DNA of 64,000 bases from Cyprinodon diabolis. Lineage: Eukaryota; Chordata; Actinopteri; Cyprinodontiformes; Cyprinodontidae. Each line of letters begins with the position of its first letter. Within the stretch, counting starts at the first letter, position 1. Below, piece after piece: positions 11,543 to 23,700 of the stretch. The DNA lies in the NCBI GenBank assembly GCA_030533445.1, contig CM060078.1, positions 28,538,091 through 28,602,090 on the forward strand, in the 5' to 3' direction. A model generated the notes under the pieces. It saw only the letters and a program-made list of their open reading frames with translations. It was not told the DNA's origin and searched no databases. The position numbers were made by a program, and so were the translations under genes.

Positions 11543-13709
11543 CACACAGGCCTGCCGGCCGAGCGGGCAGTCTGCGTCAGTCTAGAACTGACTGTTGGTT
11601 TGTGTGCGAGGCAGAGTGCGCGTGTGTCGGTGTCAAACTGGCTTCATATTACCACGGTAACCACAGTGAGGAGAGAAACGGGAACGTCCCAGGACATTGT
11701 ATAAGTTCTGGAAGAAAAATGAGACATTTAAGATGGCGGGGAAAAGATGTAGCAACATCAATCAATTACAAACCTAGATTTACTGTTTTTAGTCTTCTGC
11801 ATGTGATTTTTTTTATTTCTTTATTTCATAACCATATCTAATTTAAGGACTTTTTTTACGAGAAAAAGACTAAATGGTACATTTACTGGGTAAATTACCC
11901 TTTTATAAGCCGTTCCCTCTCAGACTCTTAAAGATATTGGTGAACTTTGAAAATAGAGCTAAACTATCAAGGTGTATTTTAATGAAGAGGAACAAAGGGA
12001 AGAAAAGAACAAATCTGACTAAATTGTTTTAATTAGTTAAGCTCTTAGCCGGAAATATAATCCTCCCATTCAAAACTACTATTTCTAAGGCTGCTGAACT
12101 ATACATGTAATGTTTTTTTTAAGGGTTCTTTTAAGCTGCTTTTTAAAACCTTATGATCAGCAATGAGCAGTTGTGACAGATAAAGCTGCTTGACTTAATA
12201 AATGAAGGTCAACTAATTTGGTTTCCCTTTCTCTGGTAAATTTGGGATCAGTTGGGATCTTTTCATTTCTTAAAACAGTGTACAAGTCTTTTACATTTTA
12301 TTTGAACACATACACCACTTGTTTTCTATTTAGTAATGGAAAAAAAATGTTTTATTTGGTATCAATAATTGACTCATACCTATAATAAGTTTAACTTGGA
12401 TGTGAAAGATTAACCTTTTCTATAAATGGTAAGAAAAGTACAAACTCTACGACAATATAGTAGTATAAATTCACATCTAATAATTTATAAGCAAACAGTT
12501 TCAAGATAATCTGGACCACAAATATTCAAAAGGTTTCTTTATGCAACCAGTTTTCTGACGCCAACACTGCAAAAAGAGCTGAAACCAAATCTTTCAAGTA
12601 TCTGATATTTTCTGAGGACCTCATAACATTATCCACCCTTCATTGGGTAAACCAGATCCTCCAAGCATCTACTCTGAGAGTACATGCAGAATAGTTTACT
12701 TTCCTAATGTGGATATTACGTTTCCTGAGCATGGAAACACCATAAGTCTACTGATTTATCTTGTGAATTAACTCGCATTATTCTAGTTCTGTTTATCATT
12801 TCAGCAGCAATCTTGAATTTTGTTAAAACTCTTAAAACTTTTTCAAAGGTAACAAAATAAGGTTTATAAATTACCTATAAGGTTTAAACACTATAACCTG
12901 TTAAAACTCAACTCAATAATATAGCTGTGGAGTGGGCGTGTTTATTCATTTCAAGAACAATAAATATAAAAGATAACACCTATGTAATGGGGTTGTCTTT
13001 ATTTTTAATTAAGTATACATTAATCCACATATAACAACGAAACATACTTTACGGTTGCCGTATATTAAAAATCAGAGCTGTGGGACACAGGATCCAGAGT
13101 CGTGATTGTTCAGAGAGCCAGCGAGGATTTATCTGCAAGTTAGCGCGCTTTGCCTTGGTTGTCCTTGTGGTTGCCTGGTCCGATCGTGGAAATTAAATGT
13201 AGAATAAATGCATAATCAATACGCCCCAGCCAAAAACAACCGATATACGGTTAAATAAAAAATAACTAATCGAAGGGGTTTTTTGTTTTATTTTGATAAC
13301 GACTCAAAAAGTCTTATATCAGATTGCTAACACGAACCAGCTACCCAAGGCTAACCCGAGCTTTACGAATTAAAATATAAATAAATAGCGCCTTATTATT
13401 AATGGGAAACGGCAAACTTAAGATGAATGATCTCAAATCATAGTTTATAAACCATTTCCAAAGCATGCTATTCCAGTTTTCTGGTGTGTGTGTGATTAAG
13501 AGATTAGTGAGCTGCTAATATGGGGCTAGCATGCTACCTAGCAAGAGTCAGCCGGGCTAATATCCCGATAAGTTTACGCTTTTTTCCAGGCTACTTTTAA
13601 CCGTTTTCGTCGTCATTTCACCATAAATTCTCTGGCTACGTTTACACTTAATTATCACAAACGGCAGAAGAAATTAATTTTAATTTTTCTTTTAAAGGAC
13701 AGGGCTTAC
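11543..13709 (-). other. usp44 upstream region / probable leader intron
   Basis: No coding exon is recognised. The acceptor that would join a leader exon to the coding exon is not clear. CGGCAG (AG at 11553-11552) is possible but has a poor pyrimidine tract. The rest is AT-rich and otherwise featureless. Confidence 0.4.
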
Positions 13710-13800
13710 CGACACTCTCCTTCACGGTTGCTACTCTCCTGTTTTAAAAATGTTCGCCATCTTGTCAATCTCCATAGCGTGGTTAGTTCAAGCGCGTGCA
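13710..13800 (-). promoter_or_regulatory. usp44: Probable usp44 promoter and non-coding first exon
   Basis: On the minus strand a good splice donor, GTCG|GTAAGC, lies at 13710/13709. It is preceded by a YY1-type AAGATGGCG (complement of 13755-13763), a motif common just downstream of vertebrate start sites. A CRE-like CGTGACGT (about 13806-13813) lies upstream. A 14-codon upstream ORF (13775-13731, ATG to TAG) sits in the leader. The local rise in CpG fits a promoter. No TATA box is seen. Assignment to usp44 is by position and strand only. Confidence 0.45.
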
Positions 13801-14097
13801 CGAGACGTGACGTTTTTGTTGTTGTTCTCATGCTGCCAGTTGATTCGTGATCATTTAAAGCGAGGTTTTTGTTTTTCATTCGCTTTCTTTTTCTTGTCAG
13901 GTCGCTTTAAAATTTATCTTAATTACTACTTTAAAAATAATTACTGCTTTAAAAATAATTTAAAATAAATGATCTGCTGGTTTTAGAAAATGGCACAAAA
14001 TATAGATGCTGTCATAAACTATTGTATGTGTATTACTCACTAAATGGTCTGATAGAAATCACGACACCAGACTGGAACACATGTGGGAAAACTACAG

Positions 14098-14111
14098 TCG
14101 CTAGAGGGCGC
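14098..14111 (+). promoter_or_regulatory. CTCF-like motif
   Basis: TCGCTAGAGGGCGC fits the vertebrate CTCF core CCASYAGRKGGCRS at 12 of 14 positions. It lies about 300 bp upstream of the putative usp44 first exon, in the long gene-free stretch. Motif only. Confidence 0.35.
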
Positions 14112-16900
14112 TGTTGCGCCATTTATAAGAAGAGTTAATTTAATGCAAAAATATCCTTTAGTGGTTCTCATCCATACATAAAGGAATCATTGGGAACTTA
14201 GTTTTATTTTAAAATGGATACAAATAAATTCGACCAAAGGAGTTATTTTTACACTGACCGCCTTTTTGTCTTCTTGAAAGTATTCTGGTTTCACTTTTTA
14301 TTGGGACTTTTCTATGGAATAATTTCCTCACTTTTCTCCTTTTGTGGACATCATTATATTCTGGTCATCTTTATAAGTTAGGTGCATTAAGCTCAATCAT
14401 TACTAAATGTTTGCAGCATGAGGAGATGGCAAGTGGAGTAAAACCATTATATTTTGTTTCAAAGCAGTTAAAAAGAGTACTGAAATTAACTTATAATGTG
14501 ATGATGGCTGTAACTGGGGATATTGTTCAGCTTTTATGATAATATCATTTAACTTAGCATTCTGCTTCTGTCTCCTTGTTGCACAAGCTATAGCTATAGA
14601 TTTGCAGTAGGTATATGAGCCAAAATATTTAAAAACCGAACCAACATAAACTAAGAACTTAATAGCCCTCTGACTTAATCTATTTTTATGGGTTGTTCAT
14701 TTATTTAAAATATAAATGAATAATTAAAACATTATTTTTAGTAATCTGACATTTAAAAAAATGCTATTTTAGTTCTTTGTAATGATTAGTTGCCCTGTCC
14801 ACCTCAGGTTATGCAGCAATATGTCTTTCAGCAACTCCTTTGTAACTTCTCAGGATGAAGTGTGTGTTTATATCATGTTGGCTTGTGTTTTTGTTTGTGC
14901 ACATTCAGACTCTCTATGTGCTGGTGTAGGATGCAGGTGCAGAGCATAATGCTGGTTAATAGGGGCTGCATGGTGGTAGTCACCATGTAGATCCTATCTG
15001 TGCAAAGAAAGCATCATTACACTGTCTAAAGATTTTGGTCTCGTCAACAATACCAGGAAATGGTGTAGTAACCATAAAACAAACATCACAGACGGGTTAA
15101 AAACTCTTTAGACATTCTGTAGTTTATCGTCTGCTAAGGTTTCATCCAGGAAACTGCTTGAAGGATTTTGCTTTTCATCTCTACACATGCTCCCTGATTG
15201 CATGTGAGGAATCCCTCTCATGTTCTGATTAGTGGGGAGCTGATCCATTCAAACCTCGTTAAATCCTCCTGTGAGAAGGGGGAGAGTGTGTCGGCGGAGC
15301 ACAGATTAAGGAGCACTTTGTGACTTGGAGAAGGAGGTATGCATTGATGTGCCATGCAATGCCTGTGAATCATATAATGTTTTTCTTCCTTAATGTCTCC
15401 AGGCAATAGCTGCGTTCATGTCTGCACATGCAAACCCTCATTCCCTTGCATGTTGTTTTCATGCAAACCTCTTTTAAACATTTTACTCTCTATTATCTTA
15501 CTAGTAAGCTGTTTAGCAAAACACTAAGGCCTCTATTTAAATTACCAGATAAACAGATTTTCTACTCCTACATGTCTTCTTCAGCGTTACATGATATTTA
15601 CTCTTGTTCAGCATTGCAGCATTTTCTCAGGAAGGCTTGTTTTCATTTTGCAGGGTGAGAAAACCTGGTGTACACATCTTCAGCACCAAACAGCGGAAAC
15701 GATAAAGTGAGCAACCAGATGGTGGACCTAGCTGAACCTCTTCAGGAACAAGCAAACAAATATTTTTCCGATTAGCTGGTGGAGATTTCCAGAAAAGCTA
15801 TCTGAGCTACAGTGTAATCTGACAAATTTGGTTATATATTAAAAAACGAGGACCCCTTAGGAGGACTTAAAGTTTGGACCTATGGAAAGAGGGCATCATT
15901 TTCACCCATACAAACAACCTATGATTAAAAAAATAAATGAGTATTTCTTTGAAGATTTTCTGTATATGTTTGATGAAAAAAGGCTTCTTTGTGATAATTA
16001 ATACATCCCTGAATTTATCTTATTAGATTATTAAAATTAAACATAGCTATGTCATATCAGATGCACATCAGACCATAACTCCGCACTTGGAAGCTTACAC
16101 TTCAGATATTTGGGCTGATGTGTTCCTGACAGTGAGGGTGAACAAGATGGGAGGAACAAAAAATGTCATCTTTAGTAAAATCCGATCTTACAATCTGCTG
16201 TTTTTTCTGAACGGTCTACAAGTGGATGACATTCAGAGCAGCTAAGATGTCCAACCTGATCCTTCAATTAAGCACATCCTGTAGGTTGACAACTAAATAC
16301 ATATGAGAACAAGTCAATATAGCAAATATCACAAGATATTAGAGTGGACATCTGAACAATCAGGAAAAAAATATGACCAGCTTAACTTTTACTAGTGGTG
16401 TGCAAGGAGGAAAACATTACACTAGAAGTTTTCCATAGATAATACAAGCAGCACAGGACTTCTGAGATTCCCAAGATCAAGAAAGTTCGAGACATTTGAG
16501 TGGGTGCTACTACTAGATAAGCACTATATAAATCAGTCCATCTGCCATTTAAAGGTTAATCCTGTAAATGGCTAACCAGAATTATAGTCTATCAGAGAGG
16601 TGGGTGGGATTCAAAAGCAGAACTGGACCCTGCAATAAGATGATTACCCAAAACATGCAAGTAAGTACACCAAGGACAGATTGAGTATTAATAAATAATG
16701 ACACACCTGCTAAACTCTGACATGACTCAGGACTTTCTTGGCATCTCCATGGGGACAAGATCCAGGCTTTGTCTTGACTGAGGACTTTCAGTACTTTCAG
16801 TCTCAACCACACCTTATAGGATTTCCTGGTATGCTTTGAATTATTACATTGGAGAGACCAGTTTTCTTTTTTTCACAAAAAAAATGCATAGCTGGAGATG
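14112..16900. other. Intergenic, nothing recognised
   Basis: AT-rich unique-looking sequence with short spurious frames. No exon, RNA gene or repeat family was identified by eye. Confidence 0.5.
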
Positions 16901-16902
16901 GA

Positions 16903-16985
16903 AAGATTCAATTCAGTTTTTTTATATAGTGCCTATTCACAACATATGTCATCTAATGGAACTTTACAGAGACAATTCAACCTAA
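16903..16985 (+). repeat. Fish dispersed repeat (TTCAATTCAGTTTATT family), fragment 1
   Basis: TTCAATTCAG TTTTTTTATA TAGTGCCTATTCACAACATATGTCATC, then a TTTACAG end, matches copies at 22318 and 57657. It is a very common teleost interspersed repeat (AATTCAGTTTATTTATATAGYGCCAATTCACAACA). Confidence 0.7.
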
Positions 16986-17147
16986 ACATATTGGCTCAAA
17001 AAATTCTATCAAAGTAAATCAGCTGATTACATCAATCAATTTTTTTTTTTGGTTGATATTAGTGTTTTATGTAAATGGAGAAACGGAAAGCAATATTGGC
17101 CTTCACAATCTGCTTTCAAAGAATTTGCAGCACATTGGTTAAACTGA

Positions 17148-17260
17148 CGGTGTCAAACTCGGGGCCCGCGAAAAGACTCTAGTCCCTCATTGCAATTATC
17201 TGGCCCTCCACTGCCTAAACAGTTATTTTGTCATAAAATAGAGCAGAGATGGAATGATAC
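17148..17260 (+). mobile_element. hAT-type MITE end (GTGTCAAACTC family), remnant
   Basis: GGTGTCAAACTCGGGGCCCGCG followed by CTGGCCCTCC resembles the terminus of a widespread vertebrate hAT-derived MITE. The opposite end is not found. Confidence 0.4.
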
Positions 17261-17726
17261 ACCGATACTTTGAGCTGATATTAGGCATTTTTTTGTTCTT
17301 GTATCATGTTCATCGATTCATTAGTGAATTCAGCAGCCATGCCTCAAGATCATGTGAAATGCATGTATTCACGTTCCCCCCATTTGCTATTAATTGTTAA
17401 ATTTTTGATTTTTTTTTTTTTTTTATGTTTCCTTTTTTGTTTAAATTGAGACTTGTACAGCATTTATCATTTTGTAGTTTTTTTTTTTTATCAATGTAAA
17501 TAGAAATAAATAGAAAATGAAATGTTGGCTTCAAGAATCGACCAAAAAATATCGACTGGTATCATGATCGGCATTAAAAACATAACAACCCTCAATCGTT
17601 TGATCTCTAAAATAGAGACATATGCTCTTTAAATGATGCTAAGTGGCTAACATCACTATAATACCAGACCAGTGCTCTCTCATAGTGAAGGGAATGACAA
17701 AAAAACAAAGTTTTGTTTATGTAGTT

Positions 17727-17890
17727 CAGGCATGCCCAAAGTCGGTCCTCCAGGGCCACTGTCCTGCAAGTTTTAGAGATTTCCCTGCTTTAGCACAGCT
17801 GATTCTGATGATTGCTGTTTAGAATAAGACTTCTAACTAGTTATCATGAAAATCAGCTGTACTGGAGCAGGAAAACCTCTCAGTACAGAA
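17727..17890 (+). mobile_element. hAT-type MITE (CAGGCATGCCCAA...GTCCTCCAGGGCC), truncated
   Basis: The left terminus CAGGCATGCCCAAAGTCGG and the internal TCCTCCAGGGCCACTGTCCTGCA plus GATTCTGATGATTG resemble a fish/tetrapod hAT MITE related to the complete one at 63453-63666. The right terminus is missing. Confidence 0.5.
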
Positions 17891-18123
17891 ATGGAAACCC
17901 CTTTTCTGTCCAGAAGGATTGCTGATTGAATATATCCGAGCTCTTCTTCACCCCTTTTCTAGATTTACGCCTTGTTCTGATCTTCTTTCTGAATGGCTTT
18001 GACGGTTCTTTGGATATCACCAAGGTGTTTACTCTGCAAAGGTGGATAGAGTACCCACAATATGTACACAGGTAAGAGTTACACTAGTTTAACTTTATTT
18101 TAATTCACAGAAAAGTAAAAAAT

Positions 18124-18245
18124 AGCACAGTGGTTAGCACGCATGACCCATTACAGAGGCCTTAGTCTTCAACGTGGCCAACCCGGGTTCAAATCTGGCC
18201 CGTGGTTCTTTGCTGCATGTCTCCTGCCCTCTCTTGTACCCCACT
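18124..18245 (+). repeat. tRNA-derived SINE fragment
   Basis: AGCACAGTGGTTAGCACGCATG (A-box region) and CCCGGGTTCAAATCTGGCCC (B-box), then TTTGCTGCATGTCTCCTGCCC, is the head of a well-known fish tRNA-type SINE. It is about 70 bp A-to-B and is not a functional tRNA: there is no clean acceptor stem or anticodon arm. Confidence 0.65.
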
Positions 18246-18259
18246 AGTGATGCAAAAAC

Positions 18260-18930
18260 CTTATAAAAAACAGTAATCTAAGAAATTACTCAATCATATT
18301 TGGTAGAAAGGCTAATCAAGTACTGAGTAATTGTTGGATACTAATCTTTAGAAATGCAGACATTTGTGCAATTTCTGCTATTTTAAAGACTTGATTGCAT
18401 TAAGAATACAAATAAATGTCATAATTATAAAAGAAAAAAGCAGAAAGGGATGCTTTTTACAAATCCATTTTTTCCCATAAAACTTAGAAAACTGATCTTT
18501 GCAGTCGGACCAGTATAAAGGTTATGGCAGGGTAAAAAAATTCCACTGACAATGTCTACTGTTAACCATATGTTGACCCTCATTTGGGAAACTTCAACTT
18601 ACTCACAGACGACAGAGTAGGCAGAAATTGTACTCGGGTCGGAGAAGTGATACTTTACAAGAATATTACTCAGGTAAAACTAAGAAGTACCATACAGTAA
18701 CAGTACTTCTGCTAAAGTTACTTTTCTTTCAAAAGAGTACTCAACTAAATATAACTGAATGTCTGAAACTAGTAAGTACTCTCACTTTAATAGTCAGCAC
18801 ACCAAACTAAATGTCTGGTTTAAATGGCTCCTTAGAAATGTTTTAACTAGGTTGTTGTACTTTTTTATGTTTTTTGTCTGTGATTTTTAGTCATTTTAAT
18901 AAGTACTTGTACTTTGTACTTTTCTTTTTT
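18260..18930. repeat. AGTAAAAGTACTC-type hAT-like remnant
   Basis: Repeated motifs such as AATTACTCAATCA, GAGTAATTG, AATATTACTCAGGTAAAAC and GAGTACTCAACTAAAT recall the subterminal repeats of the hAT element at 36429-37997. No clear termini or target duplication were found. Confidence 0.35.
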
Positions 18931-20132
18931 TATTTCACCTTAATTTCCCAGCATTGTTAAAGCGGATAATTCAAATAGATGGATACAGCAATAGATAAAA
19001 AAAAAAAGCAAAACAAAACACAGCTTGCTTCAGGGTGCCCTCTTTTTGTTTTGTTTTTTACACTGCATGGAGAAACTTGAATCTCTAAGCTAGTAAAAAC
19101 AGTTCAGACTTCTTTAACGATGATGTGAAGTGAAAGACAGAGAATGCAACCAAGTCCCTGACACCCGGAGCTCATAAGGACATAAATAAAAGTACGCCCT
19201 CATGTGTGAAGCGTGCAACATGTTTTCATGTTTCTCTGGGCTGGTGATTTCAGAAAAAGGAAGCCATTCCGGTGGTTTCACGGTGGTGTTAGTGCAGCTG
19301 GATACGCCGCTGGTTTTGTGAGTGAAAACACAGGTGCAGGTGAAGGCAGAGGAAGTACTTTGGAGCCTGTAAACAAACACGCCTACTGTAAAATTTTCCT
19401 CCCTCTCGCTCTGCTTGGTGATGAAGGCGTTGGAGCCATAAAAGTTTCTTCTGTATTATTAAGCCCTTGAAGAGAAAGCGCTGCTAAGGTCTATTGTATC
19501 TGTACTGCTTATTATTTTTCTCCTGATAAATGAATTGCATATTTTGAGACCTTAACATATTCAAAAACTCACAAAAAAATTCCCCCCCTACGGAATTGTA
19601 CGTATTTTAATGGAATCAAAAACGGGCGTGGCCAAACTGCTCTCCAGCGCCCCCTAAAGTGATCAGGAAAAATAGTTATTGGAGCTATCCAAAGGAATTT
19701 GGAAATTTTGGTTCAAAGGTGGCCATTTTTCATTTGGTTCATGTCTAACTTTAATAACTAGCCAGCTGTTTCAAACTTGGTCTGTATGCAAGTAAAGCTT
19801 CTTTTCCACTGAAAATACTGGGTTAACGCATGTTTTTCAAATGTGAGTGAACCTGCTAACAATTGGCATTTGGCTGCCTTCCCATTGGCAAAAAAAAAAA
19901 AAATCTGTGTCTAACCACTTGCTGGCAAGGTGCGCGGCCTGCATCCCCCCACGGCTGAGTGTCTGGTGAAACCATCCTCAATGCTGGGTTAGCGCTGATG
20001 ATGTCACCACTGCCACAGAAATCAGGAAAGTAAAAATTAGTGAGAAACATGCAGGAAGCCAGGGTATAGTAAGCGTGCTTTATTGTTTTGCTCCATTATC
20101 TGCCCAAATCCCTCTTACCAGAGCTGCGATAT

Positions 20133-20626
20133 GGCTACGTTCACACTGCAGGCTTTGATGCTCGATTCACATTTTATTTTTTGTGAAATCTGATTTTTTT
20201 GCGTTGCCGTTCATGTTTCCAAATGTATGCGACTTGCGTTGTATTGCTGCAGTTCACACAGCAGATCACATACAAGTGTCCCGCATCCACAGTAGAGAAT
20301 GCAATGGTGTTACAGGCCAGCATGCTCTTTGTTTATAGAATCCCCATCTGCCATGGTTGTTGTTTTTCTTGCCGCTTCTTCATAGCAATACCCAGGGATT
20401 AATGGCCTTCAGGTCGGATGAATGCGAGCTGGCCGTTCACACACAGGTCGCATTTGAAAAGATCAGATTTGTATCAGATTCAGGACCACATAGCCAAGTG
20501 GCCTGGGTCGCATTGGAAAAAATCGGATCTGTGTTGTCCAGACTGCCATGAAAAGATCAGATACAGGTCGTGTATGGGCCAAAAAATCGGATTTGGGTCA
20601 CTTCAGGCTGCAGTGTGAACGTAGCC
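20133..20626. mobile_element. Non-autonomous DNA transposon with about 20-bp TIRs, complete
   Basis: The left end GGCTACGTTCACACTGCAGGC (20133-20153) is the inverted complement of the right end GCTGCAGTGTGAACGTAGCC (20607-20626). TAT flanks both sides, possibly a short target duplication. The 494-bp body has degenerate repeats of GGTCGCATTKGAAAARATCRGAT and no transposase. A second, 5'-truncated copy in the same orientation is at about 39768-40057. Confidence 0.8.
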
Positions 20627-21331
20627 TATGTTTGTCGAATTATTTTCCGGCTTTTCAGATACGACGTCACTTGCATGGTGGGTTGACGTCCGTACCTTAC
20701 GCTCAATGTTATCAGGTAAATAAGAGGATCAACCTGGCTCTGGTGTTTCCACAGCATCCCGATCAGAGCCGTGGCGATTTTACCTGGATAGACACGCTTC
20801 AGTGAGCGGTTCCTACGGCCATAAAAACCCATTTTTCTCAGGTTTAAATGGGTTCTTTCAGCCAGTGGGAAAGGGGTATAAGACATGGGAGATCTAAAGT
20901 TATAAAAACTGTGAGATTTGGCTTTTTTTAGCAGTTGAAGGGGTGTGGCCGGGCCTCAAAGTCAGCGTACTCGCATTGACACTGACAAGGTGAAGTCAAA
21001 TTGGATTAAACTTTGCAGTGTTGATTCCCTGCAAGTTCCTGACAATACTGTGGGGTCAAATTTTACATAATAAAAGCCCCGCCACCTTAGAACAGGAAGT
21101 CCCTTTCCCTCACTTGGACTCAGTGCTACTTGACCTCATCATCTTAAAACTGTGTCTGCAGAAGGAAAACATGTCCTTCTAAGTTCGTTTAAGGCACAAT
21201 ATGTTTTCATAGTTTGGTCCTACTAGTTTTAGGACCAAAATAGAAAGCGACGATAAAATGATAAATCCCTCTAGAGAACTGCTTACTTTATGAGGTGGTA
21301 GAATTGCCAATTGCTACCTGTCACCATATGG

Positions 21332-21819
21332 AGAACAGGGAGAGTGATCAAAACACCACTCTATCAGAAATTCGTGATCTGATTTGCTTCAAGCTGGAGG
21401 TGAGCAATCACTGGGTCACTACTAGGAACCTCTGTTGTTAGATTGACCTAAATGTGCCCCTTTCACTGTTGGAACAGGTATATCTCCCCGATTCATTATA
21501 TATTCCAAAGTTTGTGGTTCTACCCATAGACTGCAGATGACAAGCTTGCATGTTCATTCTGAGCATCACTTTAGTCAAAATATGTGGAGCTTCTTGGCTG
21601 GCTGGGAAGATGCATGGAGGTAGCGGGATATGCTGCGAGGGCTGTCCAATGCCGCTTGTGGCTTTAATTATTGTTTATTATTGCTGGCTTGAAATGTTTG
21701 TTCTCCTGCTGATTTGCAGCTTCCCTCAGAATAAAGCGATGACACCAAGGTCTTTTTTTTATGTAGCCTATGCAAAGATAAAAAAGAAATTGGTGGTGTT
21801 TTGATCACTCTCCCTGTTC
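21332..21819. mobile_element. Candidate MITE with 28-bp perfect TIRs
   Basis: 21332-21359 (AGAACAGGGAGAGTGATCAA...) is the exact inverted complement of 21792-21819. The 488-bp unit between has no coding capacity. No convincing target duplication was seen, so the true ends may lie slightly outside the perfect arms. Confidence 0.7.
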
Positions 21820-22289
21820 TGGCTTGCTCTTTTGAAGAGGGGAAAAAAAAAAACATTCCATGAGTGTTTTTAATGTGAAGCCAGCGAGCTGTGATGGTTT
21901 CTGAAGCATCTTTTTAGTTAACTCAATTCACTGACTTGGTTTCAGTCCGGTTTCCAATGCATAAATCTTCTCATTTCCTCTGTAAGTGAATCACTGACGG
22001 GATAATACCGACCACATGACTACTTATGCAGCACACATTTCCCTCTGACTAGAGCTCTGAGAGGAAATCCATTCTTAACATATTTTCTTGATCCATTGCT
22101 GCACAGAAGCAAGTGGTAGGAGCTCCTCAGACTCTTTACAGCAAGAAATGGTGAATGTATATGTAGGAGTTTTATTAATGAGTGAACATTTGAGGTTTCC
22201 TTTAGCACACAATCTCTAGAATTTAAACCCGTAGCTTCCCGGAAGTCAGATACTTATTCACTGATTTTTATTTGCTTCCCTTACTGTAG

Positions 22290-22312
22290 AACATCCATCC
22301 ATCCATCCATCT
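22290..22312 (+). repeat. (ATCC)n microsatellite
   Basis: Five tandem copies of ATCC/CATC just before a dispersed repeat. Short and unremarkable. Confidence 0.8.
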
Positions 22313-22317
22313 ACCCT

Positions 22318-22800
22318 TTCAGTTCAATTCAGTTTATTTCTATAGTGCCAATTCACAACACATGTCATCTCAAGGCACTTTACAGCTCACCAGATCATCC
22401 AGTCACATTGATTCAAAGTTTTCTATCCAAGGAACAACAGTTTATTGCATCGACTCATTGACTCAAATGCAATCCCTCACATTAAGCATGCTTGTAGTGA
22501 CAGTGGAGAGGAATAACTTGACTGGGGTTTCAAGGAGACAGAAGCAGAGATACAAAAAGCAGCTGTGAAAGGCGGCCCCGTCCAGGAAACACACTGCCAG
22601 GCAGACGAGCTTTGAGCCAGCTTCCATGTCAGAGGATGAAGAGAGCACATCCAGTTAGTCAGAGAAACAGGACTACACTGGAAAACAGGCTGATCTCCAA
22701 CATCTATAAACAAGGGTGTTGATGGAAGCAGCACAGCTGATATTTCTCTCCAGGATGGAGTCGCAGCCAAACAGGAACAGAGCATAACATTAGAGATTGA
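22318..22800 (+). repeat. Fish dispersed repeat (TTCAATTCAGTTTATT family), long copy
   Basis: The head TTCAGTTCAATTCAGTTTAT and CCAATTCACAACACATGTCATCTCAAGGCACTTTACAG is followed by TATCCAAGGAACAACAGTTTATTGCATCGA and GTAGTGACAGTGGAGAGGAA, the standard internal sequence of this teleost repeat. Open frames here are not genes. Confidence 0.7.
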
Positions 22801-23439
22801 ACTAACAGATTCTGCAGTGGGAAAATGGAGATGAAATGATGAAATAGGGGTCCCTATGTCCTCCAGAGGTCTAAGCCTATAGCAGCATAACTATAGAGAT
22901 GGCTTTCAACTCTACTTCTGTCTACCAACTTTCCGTCTTTGTCAATTAATCAATTATTCTGTCCTTTGTTCACTCGCCATCACATAAAATATCTTCAACA
23001 GCTATTTTACTTTTTTGGGGTTTAAAAAGAAGCTAGAATTTGAACATTAAAGTAGATGTCGTAATGCTGTTTATCATAAGCCTGCAAAGCATAGCAATGA
23101 TGCTAAAAGTCAACCTGAGAACAGTGTTGACTTCATCTAGTTTGCTAATCAAGCTGCTGCTGCCTGTAACTGTTTAACGGAAACATGAATATCTGAATGT
23201 TTTATTACTCAAATCAGAGCTTGGGCTTGATACATAGATACTAAAACAGCTTTATGATGTAATCATGTAATTAACTTAGGGAAATCCTTCCAAATATTGG
23301 AAGTGTATTTATTGAAAAGGTAAAAAATTTTATGAGATGTTGTTACACAAGAAAAAAAAATGAAACAGATTTTGCTGCACATAAGGAAGATGAAAAGTCT
23401 GGTTTGCTTCTACTTCTGCATCAAACGCGTTATGTCCTT

Positions 23440-23700
23440 GGGGACTGAGAATATATGCTATAGTGTACATCACCCTGATAACACCATAGGTGGTGGCAGC
23501 ATCATGCTGTGGGGATGTTTCTGTTCATTAGGGATGGGAAACTAATTAGAAGTGCTGGAAGACCAAACCTGCTGCAATTTAAAAAAACCTTCAAACATAC
23601 ATTCACAACTACGATAGAAGGCTTTCAATGGCTAGATGGTCTAGTCAAAGTTCAGGCCTAAATCTTATAGATCTGTAGTAAGACTAAAAGCTATTGTTTC
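23440..23700 (+). pseudogene. Tc1-like transposase remnant
   Basis: GGTGGTGGCAGCATCATGCTGTGGGGATG encodes the Tc1 signature GGGSIMLWGCF (about 23490-23520). Further on, CTAGTCAAAGTTCAGGCCTAAATCTTAT corresponds to the SQSPDLNPI region. Frame breaks and deletions separate the parts, so it is dead. Confidence 0.8.

Noticed and set aside
11543..11545. GTG codon just upstream as usp44 start
   Set aside because: Eukaryotic initiation favours the ATG at 11542-11540, which gives MDRCKHVG matching orthologues and has G at +4.
18124..18245. Functional tRNA gene
   Set aside because: A- and B-box-like motifs are present but no clean cloverleaf; the downstream sequence is SINE body.
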